NCBI GenBank assembly: GCA_028285035.1
Contig: JANQQF010000153.1
Location: 1-53,072 of the forward strand
Direction: 5' to 3'
DNA: 53,072 bases
DNA from: Phycisphaerae bacterium
Lineage (GTDB): Bacteria; Chloroflexota; Anaerolineae; 4572-78; J111
Positions within the stretch are counted from its first letter, which is position 1. Each line of letters starts with the position of its first letter. Positions 7,309 through 16,246 of the stretch are shown one piece after another. The position numbers and the translations under genes were made by a program. A model generated the notes under the pieces. That model saw only the letters and a program-made list of their open reading frames with translations, was not told where the DNA came from and did no database searches.

Positions 7309-8739
7309 CTAAAGACTTAAACTACTTTTTGGTCGACCTTCGGGGAAAAATTGATAGCCTCCCTCCGGCTGTCCCCGCCACTTAATGATATAACAAGGGT
7401 TTCGACGTTGAGGTTCAATTTTCTCACGTAGGTCTTTGATTTGGGTGTATAGGGCTTCATTCGTGACACCTTCACGAAGCACATCATCAGGCCAAGCATT
7501 AACGATAATATCGGTATGAGATAATTTTTTGTGAGGTTGCGTTAAAAAATAAATCAAAATTTTTCGTTGCAAATTTGTTAGACCAGCAATGGGTGAGTGC
7601 CCTTGTAGAATTTGCTCCTGTTCATTTTGCCAAATTCGACCAAGATTAAGACCTTGGCCCGACCGAACATACTCTAGAAGCAACTCGCCTCGCAGTAACC
7701 AAAGACCCTCTTGTTGAAAACAAAGCCCTTTCATCTCCAATCGCTTCAGAGTACTCCCATATTGGGTTATCAGACTTTGCTGCCCCAGGGAAAATGATGC
7801 TTTTGTTTTCTTCTGTTTTTGATCTTGTAGCTTCTGAAGTTCAATTAACACCAGCTTTTCTTCTTGACTAAGAAAATCCCAGACTCTAACAAGCCTATGG
7901 AGGACACTATGCTCTCTTAATAAAAATTTAGGCCATTGTTCTGTTGATAGGGGCACGGATTGGGCTGACCACCAATGACAAATCACTTTGATAAGGGCTG
8001 GGAAATGCCCGGTCAGTCTCAACATCTGAGCGATTTCCGCTTCTGTAGGAGGAACGGGCGAGGTATGGGTTTCCTGCCGAATGATAGCCAGGCTATCTTC
8101 GACAGACATAGCCCCAACCCAACAGACTTGACCATCGAGCAAATTATACATTTTTGCCAAACTGGCAACATTATCAAAATAGACGATTTCTTGGGGTAAC
8201 CCAACCAGATAGCTCACTGTGCCACGATAACGATCACGCAAGCTACGTAAAACATTTGCAGCCTCAGGGGAGGAAGAATGAATGAGATGGTCAAAATGGT
8301 CCAGAACAAATACAATCTGAATATTGCTCTGTTTACAGTGGCCTAAAATATCGTACAGCACACTTTGCACCACAAAAAAGTCCTGTTCGGTCTTGTGCGC
8401 TTCAAAAGCTGTTCTGATATATTCAGCTAAAATTGATGGTAAATGGTGTCGGATTTGATCAAAGGCCCGAAGCAGGAGCCTATATAATACAGAAATGTTG
8501 TGCCCTATAAAATCCCTAAAGTCGATAGGAATTAATACAACAGGCAATCTATTTGAGGGGAGATATTGGGCCAAAATATCAGGGCGATGGCACAAATACC
8601 CCAATAAGTTTGAACGACCACAGCCTGGCAAGCCTACAACTGTGCCACTTTTCCCGGCGTGAATCCATCGGGCTAAAAGCTTAATCTCCTTCGTTCGATA
8701 GGTCGGACTGTAGGTATTCCAATTTCGAATGATCGCCAT
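7309..8739 (-). CDS. AAA/STAND-type ATPase fused to a C-terminal OmpR-type winged helix
   Basis: The 476-residue protein has an N-terminal nucleotide-binding domain (about 10-270) and a C-terminal winged-helix DNA-binding domain (about 385-468, with LTNLQRKILIYFL and a terminal GGYQF hairpin typical of OmpR-type wings). The Walker A reads GLPGCGRS (36-43), with Arg42 in the place of the catalytic lysine. The Walker B strand is IVFVLDHFDHL with Asp147. The middle (270-380) is helical and could be the STAND lid. This order, ATPase first and DNA-binding last, is reversed relative to many SARP/STAND regulators. GGGGGAG lies just before the ATG. Targets are unknown; the adjacent SPFH cluster is on the same strand. 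Confidence 0.75.
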   Translation of the reverse strand: MAIIRNWNTYSPTYRTKEIKLLARWIHAGKSGTVVGLPGCGRSNLLGYLCHRPDILAQYLPSNRLPVVLIPIDFRDFIGHNISVLYRLLLRAFDQIRHHLPSILAEYIRTAFEAHKTEQDFFVVQSVLYDILGHCKQSNIQIVFVLDHFDHLIHSSSPEAANVLRSLRDRYRGTVSYLVGLPQEIVYFDNVASLAKMYNLLDGQVCWVGAMSVEDSLAIIRQETHTSPVPPTEAEIAQMLRLTGHFPALIKVICHWWSAQSVPLSTEQWPKFLLREHSVLHRLVRVWDFLSQEEKLVLIELQKLQDQKQKKTKASFSLGQQSLITQYGSTLKRLEMKGLCFQQEGLWLLRGELLLEYVRSGQGLNLGRIWQNEQEQILQGHSPIAGLTNLQRKILIYFLTQPHKKLSHTDIIVNAWPDDVLREGVTNEALYTQIKDLREKIEPQRRNPCYIIKWRGQPEGGYQFFPEGRPKSSLSL

Positions 8740-8864
8740 ACTCCCCCTTAAACTGTTGGTCCAATATATTACGGTCTGTCGAATTTTAGCATTTTAGCAG
8801 TCCTCCTTCAAGCAGTCCTGCTAGGCTATGCAACCACCTCAGGGTTTCCTCAGAGTTTCCTCAG

Positions 8865-8904
8865 AAATAAAAATAAGCGATAATGCAGGCAGCATTATCG
8901 CTTA
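8865..8904 (-). terminator. Intrinsic terminator closing the SPFH cluster
   Basis: A perfect 13-bp stem (8874-8886 with 8892-8904) with a 5-base loop lies 21 bases after the stop of the SPFH-B gene. On the reverse strand it is followed by TTTTTATTT. Confidence 0.88.
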
Positions 8905-8925
8905 CAAAACCCAAACCTGTAAAAA

Positions 8926-10236
8926 CTATTGATCAGTGACAGGTTGATATGGCACAAATTGTGGCTCCATATCATTGCGCTGACCGTTCTGTTTCATCAC
9001 CTGGGGCAAAATCTGGGCCATCACCAAGGTGGACAAGGCAGAGCCCTCTTCCATTTTGCTATTGACCACAATCGGACGGGGTGCTTCTTGGAGTAATGTT
9101 TCAGCCACGTTCAAAGCCTGCAGTCGTAATTCATAATGGAGCATTGCTTGATTATCCTGGTAGGATTGACCAAGGGTGGTCAAAGCTCGGGCCTCATTTT
9201 CAGCAGCTTTCAAGTTAGCCCGCCCCGCCGCTTCGATGTCAAGTCGTATCTTTTCAGCCTCAGCTTCACGCTCTTGTAGCATCTGAGCCACTTGTTCTTG
9301 CGCTTTATTGACCGACTCTTTTACAGCGACAATCTTTTCATCTCGCTCTTTTTTAGCCCGTTCAATTTCCATCAAGATGGTATCAGTCCGGCGCTTCTTA
9401 ATAAGCTCCCACTCTTTTTCATAAGCAATCAGTTCCTTCGCGGTTCGCTCGCGTGTCGCTAAATCTTCTCGATATTGATCAGGTAACTGGACATCAGGAA
9501 TATTGGCCCCAATGATTCGTACCCCATATCGCTCCATTTGTTTATTCAAATAAAGCTGCATATCCTCGACATTACTTCCTCGCAGATCATAAGCCCGAGC
9601 TGTTTCAATCTGACGACTGCGTTGGCGAATGGCATCCTGAACGGCGCTACTAAGCACCACATCAAAGTTGCTGGCTCCAATGCGTTGCACAAATAGAATA
9701 GGATCGACAATTCGAAATTTCAGAAAAAATTCGATAGATTTTAGGGGAACATTCTCACGGGTTGGTGATGACAGCACCGGGGCCGTGTACGGAATTTCCG
9801 TGGATGTGTCCACAATAAACTCTACTTTTCCCCAGGGGCGCCACAAAATGTTGCGTCCAGGAGGCAGCGCACCTTCAATTTTGCCAAATCGGGAATATAT
9901 TCCGGTCGTTCCTTCCTCAATCTCAACGATTGCTTGACGCCAAAGGGTCAAAAGGCCGAACAAAATCGCTAAAATTCCACCAAGCAATCCGACTAAGACA
10001 AGGAAACCGGTTAAGAGGCCGCCATCATTAAGGGCAAACCAGCCTACAACCGCCGCAAATCCAAAGGCATATAAACCGAGAGTTATTAAGATAAGCCAGG
10101 TATAGCCTCGACGCCCTTTAGGGATCACCACTGGCACTAGATACCCTTGATCACCTGATCGTAACAGTTGTCGAATATGATTCCAAGTGGCAACAACTTC
10201 TTTAACCTTTGAAAAGCCTACGTTTGCTGTCATCAC
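8926..10236 (-). CDS. SPFH/band-7 membrane protein (SPFH-B)
   Basis: The 436-residue protein has two hydrophobic helices (about 46-66 and 73-98), an SPFH domain (about 100-275) and a long charged coiled coil (about 275-365). The SPFH domain starts with EIEEGTTGIYSRFGKIEG and PPGRNILWRPWGKVEFIVD. Proteins of this family form ring or cage oligomers on membranes and regulate proteases or order lipid domains. Its ATG overlaps the stop of SPFH-A by 4 bases, so the two are translationally coupled, as with HflK and HflC. The blocks PVVIP, PGR, PW-KV and PY-AP are shared by both, so they are tandem paralogues. It is the last gene before the terminator. Confidence 0.88.
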   Translation of the reverse strand: MMTANVGFSKVKEVVATWNHIRQLLRSGDQGYLVPVVIPKGRRGYTWLILITLGLYAFGFAAVVGWFALNDGGLLTGFLVLVGLLGGILAILFGLLTLWRQAIVEIEEGTTGIYSRFGKIEGALPPGRNILWRPWGKVEFIVDTSTEIPYTAPVLSSPTRENVPLKSIEFFLKFRIVDPILFVQRIGASNFDVVLSSAVQDAIRQRSRQIETARAYDLRGSNVEDMQLYLNKQMERYGVRIIGANIPDVQLPDQYREDLATRERTAKELIAYEKEWELIKKRRTDTILMEIERAKKERDEKIVAVKESVNKAQEQVAQMLQEREAEAEKIRLDIEAAGRANLKAAENEARALTTLGQSYQDNQAMLHYELRLQALNVAETLLQEAPRPIVVNSKMEEGSALSTLVMAQILPQVMKQNGQRNDMEPQFVPYQPVTDQ

Positions 10237-11708
10237 GCCGTCACTCCTTCCACGGTAATATCTTCGCCTACTGCATTTAGACGCTTGATTTCCTGATGTC
10301 TTGTTTGAATACGCTTCTTAATTGTCTCCATCTTGGTTCGGATCATTTGTAACTCTTCTGTGGTATATAGAGTTTCACCGGTTGAACCAAGTAGCTGTTG
10401 GGCCACACTCATAAAATCAATTTCCTTTTGAGCCTCAGGCCCAATATTGACAATTTGAGGTAATTTATCTGCTATATTCTCAATTTTCCGCAGCATTTCT
10501 TGCTTAAATCGATACTCCAAAATTTCTGGATATTTGGCACTGTTTAAGGCCCGAATATCTAAAGCTTGCGCTTCCAGTAATGCCGCGTTAGCTTTCGCTT
10601 CACTCTCCGCCTCAATCAGTAGGCGTTGAGCGTAGGCACTCGCTCGGTTAACAGCTTTTTCTCTCGCTGTATCAATTTGGGCTTGATAGGTAGCAATTTC
10701 GGCTTGAATTTCCGACAACGTTTCCCGTAATGAGGCCAACTCCTTATTCAAATCCCCTTCATCCTGTTCTTTACGCAGCTTCAATTTGTATTCATAGGTA
10801 TAAGCTTCTTTGGCTACCCGAATAATCTCAGCAGCAGCTAAGTCCATCCGATACTCTTGGCTCGCTGGCTCAGCGTGGGTAATGTTGGCATTAACGAACC
10901 GCACAGCTGGCAAGAATTGCCGGTTCAAATTATCAAGTAGGGATTGGGTGCTTTCGCCAACAAGGTCATAAATGTCTTCTGCTTTCTGCTCATAAATTAA
11001 GGCCCGAGTGACCTCCCCAATTGCGTTGTGCAACTTCTCTGAAAATCCAGGGGCACCCCCTAACGAGAAAATAAATTCGCTCGGATCTTCAATTTTGAAT
11101 TGTAAAAATAGATCAATCGAAGCCTCTACGCGCCCCTGAGTTGGGGCCTGTCGAATAGGTGCATTGTATGGATACTCCTTTGTGGTATTCACAATATAGC
11201 CAACTTTACGCCAGGGGTTTAACAGGCTTTTACGTCCAGGTCCTACAATCTCTTCAACCTTACTAAATCGGGTAATTAACGCTTGGCATCCATCTGGAAT
11301 TTCCACAAAACTGTTGCGCCAGATACTAAAGCCAATATAACCAAGCCATAATAGCCAGTAGTGGGGGCCAAAAAGATACCAGCAAAACTCGCTATCAATG
11401 AGGTACAGCCCGCCAAAGCCAGTGATACCAAACAAAGCCAAAACCACGGCTCCTAAAACCCAGGTTATGGTCCGAGTATCCCGAGGGATAACAACCGGTG
11501 AAATTACATTAACATATCGTCCTGTCTCATCTTGAGACGGCGTACTACTATTCAAAATCTGAGCGGCATTGTCTAAAGAAGTGAAAAGTTGAGCAATCTT
11601 TGTTCCTACCGTTCCTTGATTTTTAGGGGATAGAAAGTCTTTTGGGTTAATCTGAAATTCATCGGCAGCATTGGTTGATTTTTTTAGTGTAGATAGGTGC
11701 TGTTGCAT
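10233..11708 (-). CDS. SPFH/band-7 membrane protein (SPFH-A)
   Basis: The 491-residue protein has a non-membrane N-terminus of about 70 residues, two hydrophobic helices (about 80-105 and 112-130), an SPFH domain (about 135-310) and a coiled-coil tail. The conserved block is GPGRKSLLNPWRKVGYIV. The start is the ATG at 11708, which has a perfect AAAGGAGA 5 bases ahead; a TTG 15 bases further upstream overlaps that ribosome site and is rejected. It overlaps SPFH-B by 4 bases and follows the zinc-ribbon gene by 31 bases. It probably forms a hetero-oligomer with SPFH-B. Confidence 0.88.
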   Translation of the reverse strand: MQQHLSTLKKSTNAADEFQINPKDFLSPKNQGTVGTKIAQLFTSLDNAAQILNSSTPSQDETGRYVNVISPVVIPRDTRTITWVLGAVVLALFGITGFGGLYLIDSEFCWYLFGPHYWLLWLGYIGFSIWRNSFVEIPDGCQALITRFSKVEEIVGPGRKSLLNPWRKVGYIVNTTKEYPYNAPIRQAPTQGRVEASIDLFLQFKIEDPSEFIFSLGGAPGFSEKLHNAIGEVTRALIYEQKAEDIYDLVGESTQSLLDNLNRQFLPAVRFVNANITHAEPASQEYRMDLAAAEIIRVAKEAYTYEYKLKLRKEQDEGDLNKELASLRETLSEIQAEIATYQAQIDTAREKAVNRASAYAQRLLIEAESEAKANAALLEAQALDIRALNSAKYPEILEYRFKQEMLRKIENIADKLPQIVNIGPEAQKEIDFMSVAQQLLGSTGETLYTTEELQMIRTKMETIKKRIQTRHQEIKRLNAVGEDITVEGVTA

Positions 11709-11739
11709 TGTTTCTCCTTTCAAGATAAGCTAATCGATA

Positions 11740-12297
11740 TTACGCTTTATACGGTTCTTTATCTGTTAGATAGGTCAGTAGATTGCCCCAAAGTGGGTGC
11801 GCTGTGATCCAGGCCCTAATCTCCTTAATTTTCTGATAATCTTCGGTCCCAAACTTTTCAAGGTACATTTTTTCAAATCGACGCCGCATCTCTTCAGTTC
11901 GTAACTTCTGTTGCCAAACATCGGTGAAAAATAGATGAACGTTCAGGTGCAAATCCTGTAATTTCAAGAGGTCCCATTCGTCTTGATCAAACCAAATTCC
12001 TTGACATCCACTGCATCGATCAAGGTGGAATAGTACATCAGGCAAAATCTTAAACCGTCTCAAAAATCGCCCACAATCAGGACACAGTAAGGCTTTATTT
12101 GTGTCTAACATCGGCTCTGGTAAGGTAGTTTTAATGTCAATATCATCAATTGTGAGTATTTGATCCTCTCCCCGCCAAACAAAATACTCGCTTGAGGATA
12201 TCCAAATACCATAACACCCTGGGCACTGATGAGCCGGAAGATTAGACTCCAACAAAACGTCTTCAAATCGCATATCACAAATGGGACACGTTTTCAT
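11740..12297 (-). CDS. Protein with two TFIIB-type zinc ribbons
   Basis: The 185-residue protein begins with MKTCPICD and carries two zinc-ribbon units of the zf-TFIIB family: C4-x2-C7 with CPGCYGIWISSSE (about 25-37), and CPDCG (about 72-76) with CSGCQGIWFDQDEW (about 94-107). The tail (110-185) is helical and charged and shows no known domain. There is no membrane helix. The family is small and poorly characterised in bacteria. Its position just before the two SPFH genes, on the same strand, suggests that it acts as an adaptor or assembly factor on the SPFH complex, by inference only. GGAG lies about 10 bases ahead of the ATG. Confidence 0.82.
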   Translation of the reverse strand: MKTCPICDMRFEDVLLESNLPAHQCPGCYGIWISSSEYFVWRGEDQILTIDDIDIKTTLPEPMLDTNKALLCPDCGRFLRRFKILPDVLFHLDRCSGCQGIWFDQDEWDLLKLQDLHLNVHLFFTDVWQQKLRTEEMRRRFEKMYLEKFGTEDYQKIKEIRAWITAHPLWGNLLTYLTDKEPYKA

Positions 12298-12395
12298 TTG
12301 AGCTGCTCCAAAAATTATTACTATTTTATAAAACAGTTTAGAGGTTTATTGGGGCAAAAATATGTAGGGGGGATACAAAAATTTGTAGGTTTGGT

Positions 12396-13808
12396 CTATT
12401 GGGCTAACTGAAATACGATGATTGTAATATCATCGTGCAATTCATGACCCTGGGTGAAGGCGGTCAAATCTGCCAGAATATCTTCTAAGACACTCTGGGC
12501 TGTGGTGGATGAGGTGGTCATTAGCGTTTTTTCTAATCGCTCAAAGCCGAACATTTCATTGTCAGGATTGAGTGCCTCAGCGACACCATCGCTCGTTAAA
12601 ATAACAAAATTGCCTGGGGTGAGGCTGACCGAAACTGTGTCGTAGCCAAATTGAACCGCCATTTCTTGGCCCAGCGGGAAGCCTCCGACCGGAACACTTT
12701 GTAATTGGCCATCCGCAGACAAAATATAGGGGGGAATACTCGCCGCATTAGCAATTTTGAGAAAGGCAGAAGTTGAAGCTTGTTGTTCAATGTCAATGTA
12801 ACACAAAGCACAATTTTGTTGATGGGACTTCGTGTAACTTGTAATTGCCTCATCAAGCTGGATAAGCAAATCACCGGGTTGTCTACTGGTTATCAACGTT
12901 GAGTCAAACAAGGATAGTGTCGCAGCCATCAGCAAAGCAGCAGACACCCCCTTACCAGAAACATCACCCACCGCTAAACCAAATCGACCCGCATTAAAAG
13001 AACGATAGCTATAGAAATCTCCACCAAGTTCTCGGGCAGGTTTGTTATAGCATACAATGTCAAACCCAGGCCATTCCGGGAAGGGCGAAGGGAGTAAACT
13101 TTGTTGAATATCGTGTGCCAGATTTAGCTCATTTTGCAAGCGGTTATTTAACTGCTCCAACTGCATATTCGTTGTTTGAAGTTCAGCATTGAGCAAAAAA
13201 TTTTGATGCCGACTCAAAAAACTACGCCACCGCTGCTCCGTAAATATCACATGCAGATAGAGCGACATCATCATCGCCGCAATAATGACAACAACCACCC
13301 AATGAACCACAAAACTCTCTTTGGATTGAAGTAAAATTCCACCGTAAACGCCTCCCATCAAGATCGCAATAGCGCCCTGCAGTCGTACATTCCATATGGG
13401 TAACCAAGAAAAAAGTGTCCCCACCACAACGACAAACAAATAAAAAAACAAGGTAATCAACCAAGTTTCTGTCAACCAAGCGACAATTCCAGCCAAGCTT
13501 AAAATTAGCAACTCAATCGCAAAGACCAGGTGATATAGAGAGAGACGATAAAATGGACGATAGCTAAAATAAATAAGGGATGCACTTAATAGAAGAAGGA
13601 GAACATCTAAAACCACAATCACAGGAGAATACAGGGCCGGTCTGTGATTCAAAATGACTAAGATAAGCCCTAAAACCTGAACAGCCCCAGCCACACGAAT
13701 AATTCTGCGTAAGGTATGATTAATTTCGACATCGAAGGTCGAGGCCAAATATTTATAGGCGTCTGGGATCGGATTAATCCAGGCTCGAATTTCTTCTAAA
13801 GAATTCAT
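12396..13808 (-). CDS. Membrane-bound SpoIIE/RsbU-type PP2C serine phosphatase
   Basis: The 470-residue protein has a hydrophobic N-terminal region with about six helices (36-190), a short coiled coil (about 203-235) and a PP2C phosphatase domain (about 240-468). The metal-binding motifs are all present: GGDFY (262-266), GDVSGKG (281-287), SDGVAEA and the terminal HDDITIIVF. Such enzymes dephosphorylate anti-anti-sigma factors in partner-switching systems. No STAS-domain or anti-sigma kinase gene is in the window, so the substrate lies elsewhere or is something else. It is the first gene of the cluster that continues into the zinc-ribbon and SPFH genes, after a 98-base gap. Confidence 0.88.
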   Translation of the reverse strand: MNSLEEIRAWINPIPDAYKYLASTFDVEINHTLRRIIRVAGAVQVLGLILVILNHRPALYSPVIVVLDVLLLLLSASLIYFSYRPFYRLSLYHLVFAIELLILSLAGIVAWLTETWLITLFFYLFVVVVGTLFSWLPIWNVRLQGAIAILMGGVYGGILLQSKESFVVHWVVVVIIAAMMMSLYLHVIFTEQRWRSFLSRHQNFLLNAELQTTNMQLEQLNNRLQNELNLAHDIQQSLLPSPFPEWPGFDIVCYNKPARELGGDFYSYRSFNAGRFGLAVGDVSGKGVSAALLMAATLSLFDSTLITSRQPGDLLIQLDEAITSYTKSHQQNCALCYIDIEQQASTSAFLKIANAASIPPYILSADGQLQSVPVGGFPLGQEMAVQFGYDTVSVSLTPGNFVILTSDGVAEALNPDNEMFGFERLEKTLMTTSSTTAQSVLEDILADLTAFTQGHELHDDITIIVFQLAQ

Positions 13809-13911
13809 TGAACACCAAAATACAAATTAAAGGGCTGATCAAAGATCTACTTATCCCTAATTATAAGTTGATCAACATAAAAAACCAACAATTCGACAAA
13901 TATGTTGAAAT

Positions 13912-13951
13912 GAAAACGGTGAGCGAGACTATCTATAGTTTCTACTCACCG
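13912..13951 (-). terminator. Intrinsic terminator after the XdhC-YHS gene
   Basis: CGGTGAG (13917-13923) pairs with CTCACCG (13945-13951), and an inner stem GAGACTAT with ATAGTTTC (one G-T pair) continues it. On the reverse strand TTTTCATTTC follows. It lies 34 bases after the stop of the gene at 13986. Confidence 0.72.
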
Positions 13952-13985
13952 ATTTCTTTTCATCTCATCATTGCGTTATCAAAAT

Positions 13986-15134
13986 TCAGTCAGGCATATT
14001 TTCCAAATAAGCTTCTGGCGTTTTGTCAAAGGAACCTTTACATCCAGCCATACAAAAGTAGTAGAGCTGCCCTTGATATTCAGACATGTATTTCGCACTG
14101 GCGATGTCTACAGTCATTCCACACACAGGATCGATAGCCTCACCAGTAGGGGGTGGCGTTTCAACAAACTGGGCGGGGTCTTGAACAAAGCTCGTTCTGC
14201 AACCGTCACAACAGAAATAGTAGGTTTGTCCATTGTACTCTGCTGTGTGTTCAGCCCCCTCAATCTGCACCGTCATACCACATACAGGGTCCAAAGCCTC
14301 GGTTGGTCCCGCCGAGAGATCAATATCTTCGAGAAGCTCTTCTACGTCTAACGGAGCGGCATTCCGTCGTCGCTGCACAATTTCGGCCATAATACTCAAG
14401 GCAATTTCATCACCGCGTAGGGCTTGAATATCCAAACCCGCCGGATATTTTAACCGACTCAGTTTAGCCTCACTCAGCCCCTGATCTGACAAGTACTCAA
14501 GCACCGCAGAAGAACGTTTCTTACTAGCCACCAGGGCTACATAAGCAGCTTTAGAGCGTAGCGCTTGCTCTAAGGCCAACTCGTCAAAATTACCGTGGCT
14601 GGCGACAACCACAAAGGTCAATGGGGTGATCTTATCTTCAATCTTTCGCAGATTGGTGATAATTTCATCAGCCTCCGTCATCCCTTCACCTTCGGTATCA
14701 GGGTCCACGGCCACGACATTGTAGTTCATTGCCTTACCCAATCGAACCAGAGCTTGGGCCACAGGCAGGTTTCCGACCACCAATAAACGGGGCAGGGGTA
14801 GCTGTGGTTCAATATAAATTTCGAGCGTACCACCGCTAAAGCAGGTCATCGGTAAATCTAACACACCAGCACGAGGTTCAAGTGGCTCGGGATCAATACT
14901 CAGCCGAATCAGCCGGGGTTCGCCATCTGCCATCGCCTTGAGCGATTGCTCGATCACCGTCGGTTGGGCACAGCTACCCCCAATCCAACCGTGCATAATT
15001 CCTGTTGGAGTAACAATGGCCTTGTCACCTGGTTTACCAGAGGTCGGCTTCTCAGCCCGAACCACGACTGCTGTGGCAAAGGGCATCCCTTGTTGAATTA
15101 GTTCGTGAGCTTTGATAAAAAATTCGTCGTACAT
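13986..15134 (-). CDS. XdhC/CoxI-family protein with two C-terminal YHS domains
   Basis: The 382-residue protein starts with an XdhC/CoxI domain (about 5-80: TSGKPGDKAIV, GWIGGSCAQP) and an XdhC Rossmann domain (about 115-258: RLLVVGNLPVAQAL). Two YHS modules follow, at 282-324 (DPVCGMTV; Cys285, Cys308, Cys309, Cys312) and 335-377 (DPVCGMTV; Cys338, Cys361, Cys365). XdhC proteins bind and sulfurate molybdenum cofactor for xanthine dehydrogenase-type enzymes. YHS modules are small Cys-rich units often joined to metal transporters and oxygenases, thought to bind metal. No molybdenum hydroxylase gene is in the window. The tandem YHS tail suggests a metal-handling step, by inference. Confidence 0.88.
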   Translation of the reverse strand: MYDEFFIKAHELIQQGMPFATAVVVRAEKPTSGKPGDKAIVTPTGIMHGWIGGSCAQPTVIEQSLKAMADGEPRLIRLSIDPEPLEPRAGVLDLPMTCFSGGTLEIYIEPQLPLPRLLVVGNLPVAQALVRLGKAMNYNVVAVDPDTEGEGMTEADEIITNLRKIEDKITPLTFVVVASHGNFDELALEQALRSKAAYVALVASKKRSSAVLEYLSDQGLSEAKLSRLKYPAGLDIQALRGDEIALSIMAEIVQRRRNAAPLDVEELLEDIDLSAGPTEALDPVCGMTVQIEGAEHTAEYNGQTYYFCCDGCRTSFVQDPAQFVETPPPTGEAIDPVCGMTVDIASAKYMSEYQGQLYYFCMAGCKGSFDKTPEAYLENMPD

Positions 15135-15217
15135 TGCCTAGATCCTTGCATTTAGAGTATAGGTCATTGTAGCACAGGCTTAGGGTTGGCTACAAAATTT
15201 GGTTAGATCGTCCGGAT

Positions 15218-15246
15218 ATTTATGATTTTTGATTGTCGATTTACGA
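15218..15246. repeat. AT-rich low-complexity repeat of the GATTT/TGATT type
   Basis: The stretch contains TATGATTTTTGATT, then CGATTTACG. A similar run, CACGATTTTTGATTTATG, lies at 28174-28191. Both are in gene-free DNA. They look like degenerate heptamer repeats scattered between genes. The rest of the gap 15135-15339 shows no clear feature. Confidence 0.4.
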
Positions 15247-15339
15247 AAGATTTTCCAAACCGATTTAGGATGCCCGACCGACACAAGTTAGAACAAAATC
15301 AAACTGCTTACTAGCTGTGTAAAAATGATCGGTTAGGCC

Positions 15340-16239
15340 CTAAACATATCCCGCCGATTTAAGTACATCAATCAACTGGTTAATTGTAGTTTCGGGCTGA
15401 GTTGGGATGGTGACAGCATCACTTAGATCACCATAGTGGGCTTCCAAACAACGCACTAACAATGCTTTGATGGCTTCCTCATTTGGTGAGTGTGGTAATT
15501 CACTTTCGTGGTAGAGTTGCTCCAGAGATTGTTCTTTGGTGTGGAAAAAGTTGATGACTTGCTCCTTGTTCCATTCACCATTTCGAATGGCTTTGAGCAA
15601 CTGCCCATTACGATCCAGAGTCAGATTTCCCGTCTCTAAAATTTCCTCGACCTCCAGCAGCAGACGGACCAAATGATACCCAAATTTTACATCGAATCCA
15701 TATTTTTCAACCCACTCCGCTCGGCGACCTTGACCTTTTTTATTTTGCATCTTGTTCAATTGGGAGTAAGCGTATCCCTTAAATTTATGCCACGCCCCTT
15801 TATGCAAAAAAAGTTTCCGATTTTCGCGCACCATCTGCCCAATTTGAGAGCTGTACATAATGCAGTGGGACGGGGCAAAGAGTGAGTCGACCATATTAGG
15901 ATTGTTTTCCATCACCAAACTAAAGTATTTGACAATGCTATAAACCGTCACATCGTACTGCTTGCCGCGCCCCCCTTTGGCCGCTTTATCTTCGATATGA
16001 TGTTGCTGATATTGCTCAAATCGCTTCTTTTGGCGACCAAAGCCCGGTATTTCTCCAGCTAAATGCGGAAACACTACCTCTTTGGGCGGAATGGCAAAGC
16101 CATACACATCGATATCGCTGGTGTCGTTAGATGCCCCATAGGCCACACTCCCCATCATCACCAAATAGTGAGTGTTGTTTGGCAGCCATTTAGGCGGAGA
16201 GATCAGTTGTTTTTGGGTCAATTCCTGGATTAAATTCAC
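15340..16239 (-). CDS. RlaP-family predicted nucleotidyltransferase
   Basis: The 299-residue protein has the polymerase-beta nucleotidyltransferase signature at residues 29-45: GSVAYG followed by SDIDVYGF, with Gly30-Ser31 and the metal-binding Asp42 and Asp44. A third carboxylate is probably in KQYDVTVYSI (about 93-102). The length and the DVTVYS and NPNMVDSLF blocks fit the RlaP family (PF10127), named for its association with RNA repair genes, rather than the short MNT toxins. Its start is GTG, and its AGGAG overlaps the stop of the PhoD gene, so the two are probably coupled. No RNA ligase is nearby. The substrate is unknown. Confidence 0.8.
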   Translation of the reverse strand: MNLIQELTQKQLISPPKWLPNNTHYLVMMGSVAYGASNDTSDIDVYGFAIPPKEVVFPHLAGEIPGFGRQKKRFEQYQQHHIEDKAAKGGRGKQYDVTVYSIVKYFSLVMENNPNMVDSLFAPSHCIMYSSQIGQMVRENRKLFLHKGAWHKFKGYAYSQLNKMQNKKGQGRRAEWVEKYGFDVKFGYHLVRLLLEVEEILETGNLTLDRNGQLLKAIRNGEWNKEQVINFFHTKEQSLEQLYHESELPHSPNEEAIKALLVRCLEAHYGDLSDAVTIPTQPETTINQLIDVLKSAGYV

Positions 16240-16246
16240 AGGTCAT

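Noticed and set aside
13808..14351. Two overlapping forward frames upstream of and across the XdhC-YHS gene
   Set aside because: They have no family features, cross a terminator and overlap strongly supported reverse-strand coding sequence.
15340..16239. Toxin-antitoxin (MNT/HEPN) module
   Set aside because: The nucleotidyltransferase is far longer than MNT proteins, fits RlaP, and has no HEPN partner.
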